Assembly (NCBI GenBank): GCA_019894765.1
Contig: JAGXNT010000043.1
Span: forward strand, 1 to 55,979
Direction of reading: 5' to 3'
Length of the DNA: 55,979 nt
Source of the DNA: Candidatus Heimdallarchaeota archaeon
Lineage (GTDB): Archaea; Asgardarchaeota; Heimdallarchaeia; JABLTI01
Below, one piece after another: positions 7,775-16,351 of the stretch. Both the position numbers and the translations under genes were made by a program. The notes below the pieces were generated by a model, which saw only the letters and a program-made list of their open reading frames with translations, was not told the origin of the DNA and searched no databases. Position 1 is the stretch's first letter; every line of letters begins with the position of its first letter.

Positions 7775-9174
7775 TCTGTTGATACTCTAATATCACCGGA
7801 AAATGTTACCAAATCGAGGTCATATTTGATTTCTTTCAAATTGTATCCTATAGATTCATAATTGTCATATCCGTTTGGAAGATAGATTTCTCCTGAAGAT
7901 ACTTCTGCTGAAACCTTTAATCCAATATTTGATTCACTCCAACTGCAATCAATATCAATATTTCCAGATGAAACTTGAATTGTAAATTCAGCTGTGTAAT
8001 TAACTCCAGTTAATGAGTTTGGTTCTATGTTCAAATAGACGTCTCCAGAAAATGAATTGATATCCCATTTAAAATCGTTATTGAAATCAACTTGGTCACA
8101 ATAAATCATAATATTGCCTGAACTAGCGATGAAGTTGAATTCAACAAGTGTAATATTTGTTGAATGACCGAATTCTAGAACAATATCTCCAGAGAAGGTT
8201 TCTACGTCTAAGCTATTACCATAAATTTGTGTATTTAAGCCAAAATCGATGTCTATACTACCTGAACTTGTCTCTAAATCGATGATGCTTGAATTAATTG
8301 TACAACCGTTATCAAATGATAAGTCGATGTCTCCAGAGAATGTAAAAATCTTGAATAATGGAGTAGTAATTTCACAATTGGATCCAGCTGAGAAGTAAAT
8401 ATTTCCAGAGCTCGCTTCAATATTTACGGTTTGACTGGTAATAGTTTTTCCTGTGCCAAGATCAACAACAATATCTCCAGAAAATGTTACAATGTCTAAT
8501 TTCTCTATTATTGCACTTGATACAGAATTGGAATCAAGATAAACATCACCTGAAGATACAATGATATTAAACTTCATAGCAACAGTGGGATTGATTATAA
8601 TATCCAAGTCATAAATCATGCGTTCTTTCCAAGGGATTTGCGTTTCCTCATCTGAATTAAATATAAATTCACATAGACCTGCTGGGAAATCTTCTGTGAT
8701 AGTTTTTGCTTCACTAAAATTAGCTTCTGAGCGACCATAAACTTGTATTACTGCTGTCAGGACTTCTGTTTGAGTCAAATCATAACTAATATCGATATCT
8801 CCAGATACGTTATCTATAATTAAACTAGCATTGTTTGTCATAATTGAATCAGAGGTATAAGTAGTAGATCCAAGATAATGATAGCTATACGAATTATAAA
8901 GTGGAATAAGTGTCGCTGGTAAAACAACAGCAAGAACACCAGTAATAACAACAAGACCAATAATTATTTTTCTTAGATTTCTTGTTCGAGGTCTTCTGAT
9001 AACCATTGTTTCTTCATATGTCTCTTCAATTGCATTTGTATATGAATCTCTTGTTTCTCTTTGAGTTACCTTCTTAGAAGCCTCTCTAACTGGAACACTG
9101 GATCCACAATTATTGCAGAACTTTGCATCCGAATCTATTTTTTCGCCACAATAAACACAATGTACTTTTTTCAT
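7771..9174 (-). CDS. Zinc-ribbon membrane protein with DUF4097 adhesin-like beta-helix
   Basis: 467 aa. Residues 6-24 are a zinc ribbon (CVYCGEKI...FCNNCG), residues about 68-92 a transmembrane helix, and residues about 105-467 a repetitive beta-helix of DUF4097 type. The repeats alternate two versions, FSGDI-V and SSGNI-I, in a regular rhythm, each followed by a short hydrophobic strand. This places the ribbon in the cytoplasm and the beta-helix outside. DUF4097 proteins are annotated as putative adhesins; no enzyme residue is visible. A promoter with an inverted repeat lies just upstream (9198-9228). The start is the ATG at 9174 directly before the zinc ribbon, the best-supported choice. 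Confidence 0.75.
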   Translation of the reverse strand: MKKVHCVYCGEKIDSDAKFCNNCGSSVPVREASKKVTQRETRDSYTNAIEETYEETMVIRRPRTRNLRKIIIGLVVITGVLAVVLPATLIPLYNSYSYHYLGSTTYTSDSIMTNNASLIIDNVSGDIDISYDLTQTEVLTAVIQVYGRSEANFSEAKTITEDFPAGLCEFIFNSDEETQIPWKERMIYDLDIIINPTVAMKFNIIVSSGDVYLDSNSVSSAIIEKLDIVTFSGDIVVDLGTGKTITSQTVNIEASSGNIYFSAGSNCEITTPLFKIFTFSGDIDLSFDNGCTINSSIIDLETSSGSIDIDFGLNTQIYGNSLDVETFSGDIVLEFGHSTNITLVEFNFIASSGNIMIYCDQVDFNNDFKWDINSFSGDVYLNIEPNSLTGVNYTAEFTIQVSSGNIDIDCSWSESNIGLKVSAEVSSGEIYLPNGYDNYESIGYNLKEIKYDLDLVTFSGDIRVSTD

Positions 9175-9197
9175 CTTTTAAAAACACCAAGCCTTTA

Positions 9198-9228
9198 GTT
9201 ACTACTTTGGTAGTAACCTTATATATAC
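9198..9228 (-). promoter_or_regulatory. TATA box followed by an 8-bp inverted repeat operator
   Basis: Read on the minus strand, GTATATATAA (9228-9219) is followed at once by GTTACTAC at 9217-9210 and its exact complement at 9205-9198, separated by four bases. A box centred near 9223 would start transcription near 9198, so the repeat lies between the box and the start. That is the classic place for an archaeal repressor to block polymerase. A related half site GGTTACTA sits at 9248-9255. It would control the zinc-ribbon/DUF4097 gene. Confidence 0.5.
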
Positions 9229-9338
9229 CTACTTAAATTGAAAGGTTGGTTACTAGATTATGAAATCAAGAAAAACATGAAAGGAAGAAACCCTGGAAAA
9301 GGGCTTCTAATAATTAAATGGAATTTTAAAACTAAAAT

Positions 9339-10208
9339 CTAATTATCTTTTTCATCTGAGCGCTTATCACGCATTTTATCCATGAATTCACCAGTAACTA
9401 AGGTTACTCTTTCCTTCTTAGCTTGCTCAGCAACTCCTTGAACAACTCTATTTAGGAAAATACGAGGAACTTTCACTATTTTTTCACAGGCTTCATCTGT
9501 CCACTTGATATCAGGATCACATCGACTGACTGCATATCTCACAGAATTTATGTCAATACCTTTTCTTTCTGGTAGAGGGATTTTGTATGGTTTGTTGTGT
9601 TTTGTAAACCAAAAGTTATTGTTATTTCTGAATCCATAATCAATTGGTATTGGTGGAAAGTCATCACCTTTCATAAGAGCCTCTTTCCATTTCTTCTTCA
9701 TGATTATTTTTTCAACAGTTAAAACCATATGACATTCTGTTGTTTCTTCATCAATCCAAATAGGAATGTCTTTAGCTACAGAACATTCAAAGATCTGAAT
9801 TGATTCTTGAACAAAAACAGGATATCCAGTACCGTTACCATTCCCATTTCTTTTTGATGGGATTAATGTGAATGCATTGTGTTTCATTTTTTCATCTGTT
9901 TGTTCACCTGGGAAACCTAGTTCCACACAAGCTTCCATGTATTTCTTGTCATCTGGAATAAAATTAATTGCACACACGCCTGTTCGTATAATGTTTATCG
10001 CAGTATTACTGTCATTTCGTGCGTTTAGTTTCATTGCCCATTTACCGCTTCCAGCAATCCTAAATGGGAAACATAGCGAATAAGGACCCAAGTTTGTCTG
10101 ACCATCCTCTGAAAGTGTACTAACAAGTACAACTGGCATTGGGAAAAAGCTGGATGTTTGGTAAAAATTGTCTAGTATTCGTATATCTTCGAAATCTTGT
10201 TTTATCAT
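9339..10208 (-). CDS. Flavin-reductase-like (FMN-binding split barrel) protein
   Basis: 289 aa. Residues about 20-110 carry the split-barrel signature of the flavin reductase-like family: PMPVVLVSTLSEDGQTNLGP, a SLCFPFRIAG turn, then NDSNTAINIIRTGVCAINF, which matches the 'kDT..Ni..tgefvvN' segment. The middle contains the second half of the barrel and the C-terminal 90 residues are a helical extension ending in basic, acidic residues. Members bind FMN and reduce flavins or act as FMN oxidoreductases; the substrate here is unknown. It stands alone. The start ATG at 10208 has GGAG upstream (TAAGGAGAC on the minus strand). Confidence 0.8.
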   Translation of the reverse strand: MIKQDFEDIRILDNFYQTSSFFPMPVVLVSTLSEDGQTNLGPYSLCFPFRIAGSGKWAMKLNARNDSNTAINIIRTGVCAINFIPDDKKYMEACVELGFPGEQTDEKMKHNAFTLIPSKRNGNGNGTGYPVFVQESIQIFECSVAKDIPIWIDEETTECHMVLTVEKIIMKKKWKEALMKGDDFPPIPIDYGFRNNNNFWFTKHNKPYKIPLPERKGIDINSVRYAVSRCDPDIKWTDEACEKIVKVPRIFLNRVVQGVAEQAKKERVTLVTGEFMDKMRDKRSDEKDN

Positions 10209-10319
10209 GTCTCCTTACTTTAACTCGGTATTTATTAACATTGACGATTTAGGCAAAGAGAAATTCACCTCTTCACTGAAAGTTTAAAAGAAAAAAGAAT
10301 GTATCACTTGTTGACTACC

Positions 10320-11126
10320 ATGTCTCTGAAAGGTGTTATCTTTGATATTAAGAAATTTGCTGTTCATGATGGACCTGGCATAAGAACTACCGTTTTCTTC
10401 AAAGGGTGCCCTATGGATTGTTGGTGGTGTCATAACCCTGAAAGTCATTCAGTAGAACCCCAAACCATTACTCGAGAGATATTTACCGGTTCTTCCACCA
10501 AAGCATGTTTTGAGAGAAAGGAATTAATTGGTAGAGAAATTTCACTTGATACATTAGTTGAGGAAATTATGAAGGATGAAGTTTTTTATGAGATTTCTCA
10601 AGGAGGTGTTTCATTTTCGGGAGGAGAACCACTAATGCAATCAGAGTTCTTACTGCTTATATTGAAAGAGATGAGAGAACTTGGTCTTCACACTATTGTC
10701 GATACATCTGGTTGTGTGAATTCAGCAATTGTAAGAGAAATTTCAGATTACGTTGATCTATTCCTTTATGATTTAAAAATTGTTGACGAGGAAAAACACG
10801 AGAAATATACTGGAAAATCAAATATCATTATAAAACAAAATCTCAAGATGATAACAGATAATGGACATAAAGTAATCATAAGAATTCCAATAATCCCTAC
10901 CATAAATGATAATCCTAATGATATCAAGCAATTTGGAGAATTTTTATCGGATTTAAATATCGTAAGGGTAGAATTACTACCATTTCACAAGATAGGAGAA
11001 GAGAAGTATAAGAAACTAAACAAAGTAAACCGAATGAAAGATATTCGAAAACCAACAAAAGAAGAAATGATAAGTATTAAAGAAAGGCTCGAGAAGTTTG
11101 GATTAGTGGTTAAAATAGAGGAATAA
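10320..11126 (+). CDS. Glycyl radical enzyme activating enzyme (radical SAM)
   Basis: 269 aa from ATG 10320; an ATG at 10299 adds seven residues. The later start fits the family (MSLKGVIFDIKKFAVHDGPG) and lies where a TATA-like TTTAAAAG near 10283-10290 would make a leaderless message. The [4Fe-4S] motif is GCPMDCWWCHNPE (CxxxCxxC) and the SAM-binding GGEP motif appears in SFSGGEPLMQ. It would cleave SAM and abstract a hydrogen from the glycine of the next gene, which starts two bases after it. Most activases of the dehydratase class carry an inserted ferredoxin domain with extra cysteines. That insert is missing here, leaving a single Cys in that stretch, so this is a compact type like the pyruvate-formate-lyase activase. 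Confidence 0.88.
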   Translation: MSLKGVIFDIKKFAVHDGPGIRTTVFFKGCPMDCWWCHNPESHSVEPQTITREIFTGSSTKACFERKELIGREISLDTLVEEIMKDEVFYEISQGGVSFSGGEPLMQSEFLLLILKEMRELGLHTIVDTSGCVNSAIVREISDYVDLFLYDLKIVDEEKHEKYTGKSNIIIKQNLKMITDNGHKVIIRIPIIPTINDNPNDIKQFGEFLSDLNIVRVELLPFHKIGEEKYKKLNKVNRMKDIRKPTKEEMISIKERLEKFGLVVKIEE

Positions 11127-11128
11127 CA

Positions 11129-13489
11129 ATGTTAGACAGGATTAAAAAACTACGAGATCAAAGTATAAACACAGTTCCTACTCTTTCAATTGAAAGAGCA
11201 AAACTAATGACCGATTTTTATAAAAGTGGAGCTGCAGAAAAAGTCTCTATTCCTGTCGCTAGAGCTAAATCTTTCAAGTATTTATTAGAGAAAAAAGAGA
11301 TATGTATTAATGAAGATGAGTTAATTGTAGGGGAACGTGGTCCAGCTCCAAACGCAACTCCAACATTTCCGGAAATCTGTTGCCATACATTACAAGACTT
11401 AGACATCTTAGATTCTCGAGAGAAAATTACCTTCAAAGTCAATGATGAGACAAGAAAAATAACTGAAGAAGAAATTATTCCATTTTGGAAAGGCAAATCA
11501 ATACGAGATCGAATTTTTGAAGAAGTAGACTACAAATGGATAGATGCATATGAAGCAGGTATTTTCACAGAATTTCTAGAACAAAGAGCTCCAGGTCATA
11601 CTGTCGCAGATGGTAAAATATTCAAAAACGGTTTTATTGACTTCATGGTGGATATCCAACAGAGTTTTAAAAGAATCGATTATGATAATGATCCTAATTC
11701 TCTGGAAAAGCGTGAAGAACTAACAGCAATGGAAATCACCGCAGCAGCAATAATGATTTATGCGGAAAGATATGCTGAGAAAGCAAAAGAATTAGCTCAA
11801 AAAGAAAAAGATCCAAAACGAAAGAAAGAACTTGAGGAAATAGCTGAAATATGTAATTATGTTCCAGCAAATGCCCCTCGAACTTTTAGAGAAGCTTTAC
11901 AACACTATTGGTTCATTCACATTGGTGTAGTAACAGAACTCAATACTTGGGATTCATTTAATCCTGGAAGATTAGATCAACATTTGTATCCTTTCTATAG
12001 AAAGGAAATTGATGAGGGAACACTCACAAAAGAGGAAGCTAAAGAACTCCTACAAGCATTTTGGGTGAAATTCAATAACCAACCTGCTCCACCTAAAGTT
12101 GGTGTAACAGCGGAAGAAAGCAGCACATATACTGATTTTTGTTTAATTAATTTGGGTGGGTTAAAAGAAGATGGTTCTAATGCAGTAAATGAGCTTTCTT
12201 ATCTGATATTAGATGTTATAGAAGAAATGCGTATTTTACAACCAAGTTCAATGGTGCAAATAAGTGAAAAAACACCGGATAAATTCCTGAATCGAGCATT
12301 AAAAATTATCAAAACTGGTTTTGGTCAACCATCAATTTTCAATACTGATATGATAGTAAAGGAAATGCTGCGAGTTGGGAAATCTGTCGAAGATGCAAGA
12401 AATGGTGGTGCAAGTGGGTGTGTAGAGACAGGTGCTTTTGGTAAAGAAAGCTATATTCTTACAGGTTACTTCAATCTAGTGAAAATACTGGAAGTGACAT
12501 TGTTTAATGGAATTGATCCTAGAACCAACAAGCAAATTGGATTAAGAACTGGCGATGTAAAAGATTTCAAATCTTTTGATACTTTGTTTGCTGCTTTTGA
12601 GAAACAAGTTGCACATTTCATTAACATCAAAGTTATGGGAAATAATCTCATAGAACAGCTTTGGGCTAAAAATCTGCCATCTCCTTTCTTATCATTGATT
12701 ATAGATGATTGTATAGCCAATGCTAAGGATTACAATGCTGGTGGAGCAAGATACAACACAAATTACATTCAAGGAGTAGGTTTAGGAAGTATTACTGATT
12801 CTCTTTCATCAATAAAATACAATGTTTATGATAAAAGAATCTTAACCATGAAAGAACTACTAGGAGTTCTAGAAACTAATTTCAAAGAAAATGAAGAACT
12901 ACGACAAAATTTCATTTGTGATACCCCCAAGTATGGAAATGATGAGGATTATCCAGATTCGATTACTAAAATGGTTTTTGAGTTGTATTTTAGTTCTATA
13001 GATGGTAGACCAAATACTAAAGGAGGTCACTACAGAATAAACCTTCTCCCAACAACAGTTCATGTTTATTTCGGAAGTGTGGTGGGAGCAATGCCGGATG
13101 GAAGAAGAGCATTTGAACCATTATCTGAAGGTATATCTCCTGTTCAAGGCTCAGACATAAAAGGACCAACTGCTGTATTGAAATCTGCAAGTAAGATTAA
13201 TCATGAGAGAACAGGTGGAACATTGCTTAATCAGAAATTCACTCCAAGTTTCTTTGATACAGAAGAGGGAATTAACAATATCGCACATTTAGTTAGGGGC
13301 TACTTCAAGCTTGGTGGTCATCACATACAATTCAATGTTGTATCAGCTGATACTTTAAGGGAAGCTCAAAAGAATCCTCAGAAATACCGAGATTTAATTG
13401 TTCGAGTTGCAGGCTATAGTGACTATTTCATCAATTTGGGTCCAAATCTTCAAAATGAGATTATTAGAAGAACCGAGCATGGTTCCTAA
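11129..13489 (+). CDS. Glycyl radical enzyme, trans-4-hydroxy-L-proline dehydratase (HypD)-like
   Basis: 786 aa. The active-site Cys lies in SGCVETGAFGKE (Cys431, Glu433) and the glycyl radical site in RVAGYSDYF (Gly762), 25 residues before the C-terminus. These three positions each fall three residues before the published Cys434, Glu436 and Gly765 of Clostridioides difficile HypD. Long segments (EICCHTLQDLD, FTEFLEQRAPGHTV, NNQPAPPKVG, YNAGGARYNTNYIQGVG) also look like that enzyme from memory. HypD removes water from 4-hydroxyproline to give a pyrroline carboxylate. Other GCVE dehydratases (glycerol, propanediol, choline lyase) are alternatives. No proline-pathway reductase lies next to it. 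The gene needs the upstream activase and anaerobic conditions. GC and codon use look like the neighbours. Confidence 0.85.
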   Translation: MLDRIKKLRDQSINTVPTLSIERAKLMTDFYKSGAAEKVSIPVARAKSFKYLLEKKEICINEDELIVGERGPAPNATPTFPEICCHTLQDLDILDSREKITFKVNDETRKITEEEIIPFWKGKSIRDRIFEEVDYKWIDAYEAGIFTEFLEQRAPGHTVADGKIFKNGFIDFMVDIQQSFKRIDYDNDPNSLEKREELTAMEITAAAIMIYAERYAEKAKELAQKEKDPKRKKELEEIAEICNYVPANAPRTFREALQHYWFIHIGVVTELNTWDSFNPGRLDQHLYPFYRKEIDEGTLTKEEAKELLQAFWVKFNNQPAPPKVGVTAEESSTYTDFCLINLGGLKEDGSNAVNELSYLILDVIEEMRILQPSSMVQISEKTPDKFLNRALKIIKTGFGQPSIFNTDMIVKEMLRVGKSVEDARNGGASGCVETGAFGKESYILTGYFNLVKILEVTLFNGIDPRTNKQIGLRTGDVKDFKSFDTLFAAFEKQVAHFINIKVMGNNLIEQLWAKNLPSPFLSLIIDDCIANAKDYNAGGARYNTNYIQGVGLGSITDSLSSIKYNVYDKRILTMKELLGVLETNFKENEELRQNFICDTPKYGNDEDYPDSITKMVFELYFSSIDGRPNTKGGHYRINLLPTTVHVYFGSVVGAMPDGRRAFEPLSEGISPVQGSDIKGPTAVLKSASKINHERTGGTLLNQKFTPSFFDTEEGINNIAHLVRGYFKLGGHHIQFNVVSADTLREAQKNPQKYRDLIVRVAGYSDYFINLGPNLQNEIIRRTEHGS

Positions 13490-13498
13490 TATCTTCAA

Positions 13499-14341
13499 TT
13501 ACTTTGTAAAAGTTTTCTTATGCCATTTCTGTATTTTTTGCAATAGCTTCTTTCTTTCAGATTCATTCTTTAGCATTTCTTTTAATTGAGTGTCAAAATG
13601 TTCTTCAATTCCCATTGTAGGAAGACTTACTCGTAAGGTTCCTCTTTGTCTATCATCCTTGAGCCTTGCAACTAATTTTTCATCAGTGAAATCTTTGTAT
13701 AGTCCTTCATATGCCCACATGATATCAGGTTCTTTATACTCAGTCGTTCCTGTATCATCATCCTCATAGTCATCATAATCATTGTAATCATCAAACAAAT
13801 CATCTGCTGCTGTGATCGGTTTTTCCTTCTTCATCTCTGCTTTTGGTAAAGACTCATAAATATTGTAAAAAAGATTTAGAACATCAGCAAAATCATTGTA
13901 ATCTGATTCTGGAATTGAAATTCGAGAACTAAAAGCTTCATCGTATGCCATTAACGCTTCTCGAATAGCTGATTTCTTACTTGCTATACTTTGATAATTG
14001 TTATTCTGGAAATATCTTCTTAATTCCCTTCTGTGTATATCAAAATTATCATATTCATCTGAAAGACTGAAATTTGTGAGGATTATGGAAATTATTCGCA
14101 AATAACGAGCAATGTCAACTTTAGTTTTAATTTTATAGTGATCCATTAGTTTCTTTGTTAACACAAAATCTCGAAATTTACATGGATTTGGCAGATCCTT
14201 TTTCTCGCTGTCAAAGCGGGAATGTGGTTTGTACTTGAATACTTCCACACCGAAGACTCCAAGTTCTCTAACAATATGATCAAATCCAGTTTTTCTTAAA
14301 TATTCTAAACCTATTTTGTACTTTTTAGTAAGATTAGACAT
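13499..14341 (-). CDS. Unknown protein with acidic linker
   Basis: 280 aa from ATG 14341; a GTG at 14356 would add five residues. The ATG is preferred because a TATA-like TTTAAAAC on the minus strand ends about 20 bases upstream, giving a leaderless message. The N-terminal half (about 1-160) is helical and basic with LRRYFQNNNYQ-type segments. A strongly acidic Asp/Tyr linker (DDYNDYDDYEDDD, about residues 190-205) follows, then a C-terminal helical part rich in Lys and Glu. I recognise no family, no metal site and no catalytic motif. It is convergent with the glycyl radical enzyme gene (nine bases between stops) and may only share a terminator with it. Real gene, function unknown. Confidence 0.7.
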   Translation of the reverse strand: MSNLTKKYKIGLEYLRKTGFDHIVRELGVFGVEVFKYKPHSRFDSEKKDLPNPCKFRDFVLTKKLMDHYKIKTKVDIARYLRIISIILTNFSLSDEYDNFDIHRRELRRYFQNNNYQSIASKKSAIREALMAYDEAFSSRISIPESDYNDFADVLNLFYNIYESLPKAEMKKEKPITAADDLFDDYNDYDDYEDDDTGTTEYKEPDIMWAYEGLYKDFTDEKLVARLKDDRQRGTLRVSLPTMGIEEHFDTQLKEMLKNESERKKLLQKIQKWHKKTFTK

Positions 14342-14449
14342 ACAGAAACTACTCACTAAAAAGTTTTAAACTTTATTCAGAAAATCTTGCCACAAAAAAT
14401 TTGTTTAAATAGATTCGAGTTGTATCTTTTTCAGTATAGTTTAAGATTC

Positions 14450-14545
14450 ATGGTGAAAATAGTGAAAAAGATTACAATTTTTACTTTTCTAGCGACATCT
14501 CTTTCTTTAATAGGAATAGCTGTTCTCATAGTAATCAACTCATAG
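14450..14545 (+). CDS. Candidate 31-aa single-helix membrane peptide
   Basis: Within the 14342-14677 gap, a 31-codon frame from ATG 14450 to TAG encodes a basic N-terminus (MVKIVKKI) and one hydrophobic helix of about 22 residues ending IVINS. A TATA-like GTTTAAATAG lies at 14403-14412 and AGTTTAAG at 14438-14445. I see no clear ribosome site, so the evidence is the helix design and the promoter only. Nothing else in this gap reads as a gene; it holds the divergent promoters of its two neighbours. Treat as tentative. Confidence 0.35.
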   Translation: MVKIVKKITIFTFLATSLSLIGIAVLIVINS

Positions 14546-14677
14546 TTGGGAATAATTGTGATATTGTCTGATTGAAAACACATAATGAAATAAAAACATT
14601 TTCTAAATTTAATATCCATCTAAAATATATGTAGACTAACAATAATATTGATATTAATTTTACATTGGTAGTAATTT

Positions 14678-15307
14678 ATGTATGAAAATGAGAGGAATAT
14701 GGCTGAGAAATCTAAAATTTTCATTATAGGAATTGCAGGACCCTCTGGATCAGGAAAATCAACACTTGTAAAAAAAGTAGCTGCTTTGTTAGAAGATTCT
14801 GAAACATTATTTTATGATGATTATAATCCTTATTATGATAAACTCACGGAAGATTTAGGAGAATTACGTAAAGGACATGCAATCACTTATCCTGAAAAGA
14901 ACCGTGTTATTCAACCAGGAAAATATCTAGTGTTAGAAGAACCTACCGGTCGACAACGAAAAGATATGAAAGATAAAATTGATTTCTTAGTTTACATAAA
15001 TATCCCTCTAGAAGTTAGTTTTGCTAGAGTACTTTTACGTAGCATTGAACAAGCTGATGATAATTCGATTAATCCATTTTTCGAGAGAATAGGTCAACAA
15101 TTTAATCCTAGATTTTCTGAAAAACCATCTAAGCTTATGCATATCATGCATTGGCAATTGAAGATGTATTTAGAGGAACATAGAGAAATATATCTCAAAG
15201 ATCACAAATTCAATTTGAATGATGCTGATTTTATAGTCGATGGTATGAAATCCAAAGATGAATTGACAACTGAAATTATTGAGAAACTAAACGAGAAAAA
15301 GCAATAA
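14678..15307 (+). CDS. P-loop kinase, uridine-kinase-like
   Basis: 209 aa. The P-loop GIAGPSGSGKST is at residues about 17-28 and is followed by a strand ending FYDDYNPYYDK, where uridine kinases and related nucleoside kinases place the catalytic Asp. A base-like lid (LRSIEQADDNSINPFFERI) carries Arg residues that could contact phosphates. The family phosphorylates nucleosides, phosphoribulose or similar small molecules; the substrate cannot be read. A second ATG at 14702 would remove eight residues; GAGAGGAAT directly before it makes that shorter start possible. It ends in T-rich DNA shared with the convergent MarR gene. The family call is solid, the substrate unknown. Confidence 0.75.
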   Translation: MYENERNMAEKSKIFIIGIAGPSGSGKSTLVKKVAALLEDSETLFYDDYNPYYDKLTEDLGELRKGHAITYPEKNRVIQPGKYLVLEEPTGRQRKDMKDKIDFLVYINIPLEVSFARVLLRSIEQADDNSINPFFERIGQQFNPRFSEKPSKLMHIMHWQLKMYLEEHREIYLKDHKFNLNDADFIVDGMKSKDELTTEIIEKLNEKKQ

Positions 15308-15350
15308 TCCTTACCATTTTCTTGAGATTTTTTTGTTATTTTTTTAGGAA

Positions 15351-15806
15351 TTATTTCAAATTTTTCTCAGCAGCGATTAAGTTCTTGTAAGTCTTTTCAA
15401 GTTTTTTTTCAAAAATATCAATTTCTTCTTTAGACATTCCTAGATAGAATAATTCAGTCATTTCCAGTGAAACTTGTCGATATTTCTCATGTAAACTCTT
15501 GTCTTTTTCAGTTAGTTTAATACAGATTTTTCTCCTATCATCTTTTGATGGAACTCGAGCAATATAACCCATAATTTCAAGTCTATCAAGCATCGAAGTT
15601 AAGGTAGTCTTACTAAGGGACGTTCTTTTCGCTAGCTCTTGAATTGGAATGTTATCATTTCTCCAGAGAACAAACATTATTCTTCCTTGAGCAGGATTTA
15701 TTTCTATTTGGTGTTTCTTCAATAATTTGGAGAAAATACGACCTGCTAATTGATGGATTTTGGCAATAAGAAAACCACCTTGACTTTGAAGTTTCATTTT
15801 ACTCAC
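15351..15806 (-). CDS. MarR-family transcription regulator
   Basis: 151 aa, the usual length. The winged helix-turn-helix is at about residues 45-115: PIQELAKRTSLSKTTLTSML is the helix-turn-helix, and the wing carries the family's PSKDDRRKICIKLTEKD basic strip. N- and C-terminal helices would make the dimer. It overlaps the preceding gene by eight bases and is therefore co-transcribed with the FMN-binding protein, from a promoter with a repeated motif at 16284-16318. The natural reading is an autoregulated pair in which MarR senses a small ligand or redox state. There is no extra Cys pattern typical of OhrR-type sensors in the N-terminal helix. Confidence 0.85.
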   Translation of the reverse strand: MSKMKLQSQGGFLIAKIHQLAGRIFSKLLKKHQIEINPAQGRIMFVLWRNDNIPIQELAKRTSLSKTTLTSMLDRLEIMGYIARVPSKDDRRKICIKLTEKDKSLHEKYRQVSLEMTELFYLGMSKEEIDIFEKKLEKTYKNLIAAEKNLK

Positions 15807-16266
15807 TTATTTTTAATTCCCCTTTCTTACCTTTATACCATGTTTTCATGTATTTTGGAATTAATCTTAGAATTGTAAAATCAGGATCTGTGTGACCTTT
15901 TGGATAGTATCGAAGCATACTATCTTGCCAAATACGTTTCTTCAAATCAAGATCATTAACAATTTCAATATCACCTTGTAACATTATTCCTTTGTACTCA
16001 TCTGGTGAACAGAAATACATAGCAGCTGAATTATTTTCCAGTATTTGTTTGATTTTTTCTGATGATGTATTTGTTGAAATATATGGTATTATATCATCAT
16101 CATACTCGAGTAATGTTTTAGCATCATGAGGGAATTTCTCTGGATTTCTCACATTTTCTACTGCCCGAATTTGTGGGAATCCATTTTCATCTAAAGTAGC
16201 TAAGTATGCTGGCTGAGCTTTAATCATTAATTCCTTTGCAATTTTTTTTATTTCTTCTTCATTCAT
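15799..16266 (-). CDS. FMN-binding split-barrel (pyridoxamine 5'-phosphate oxidase-like) protein
   Basis: 155 aa. The chain follows the PNPOx-like split barrel: YLATLDENGFPQIRAVENVR at the first strands, then YISTNTSSEKIKQILENNSAAMYF, the 'ts..sK..qi..np.v.l.f' signature, then GDIEIVNDLDLKKRIWQD. Such proteins bind FMN or F420 or haem and are general oxidoreductases; the short form here is the general-stress (GS26-like) type. It is the first gene of a two-gene operon with a MarR regulator, suggesting induction by some chemical signal. The ATG at 16266 is close to the promoter repeats and there is no earlier in-frame start needed. Confidence 0.8.
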   Translation of the reverse strand: MNEEEIKKIAKELMIKAQPAYLATLDENGFPQIRAVENVRNPEKFPHDAKTLLEYDDDIIPYISTNTSSEKIKQILENNSAAMYFCSPDEYKGIMLQGDIEIVNDLDLKKRIWQDSMLRYYPKGHTDPDFTILRLIPKYMKTWYKGKKGELKISE

Positions 16267-16283
16267 TTCATTATCCTCGTATA

Positions 16284-16330
16284 ATAGTTCTATATGAAAT
16301 AGTCCTATATGGTACTATTTAAATTATTTC
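16284..16330 (-). promoter_or_regulatory. Repeated operator and TATA region of the FMN-protein/MarR pair
   Basis: ATAGTTCTATATG at 16284-16296 recurs as ATAGTCCTATATG at 16299-16311, spaced 15 bases apart. The second copy joins the inverted half GGTACTAT (16311-16318) to give an imperfect palindrome. On the minus strand a TATA-like AATTTAAATAG (about 16327-16317) overlaps it. The repeat lies directly before the start codon at 16266, as expected of a MarR autorepressor site. Confidence 0.5.
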
Positions 16331-16351
16331 ATTACTATAAGTAATGAGTAA

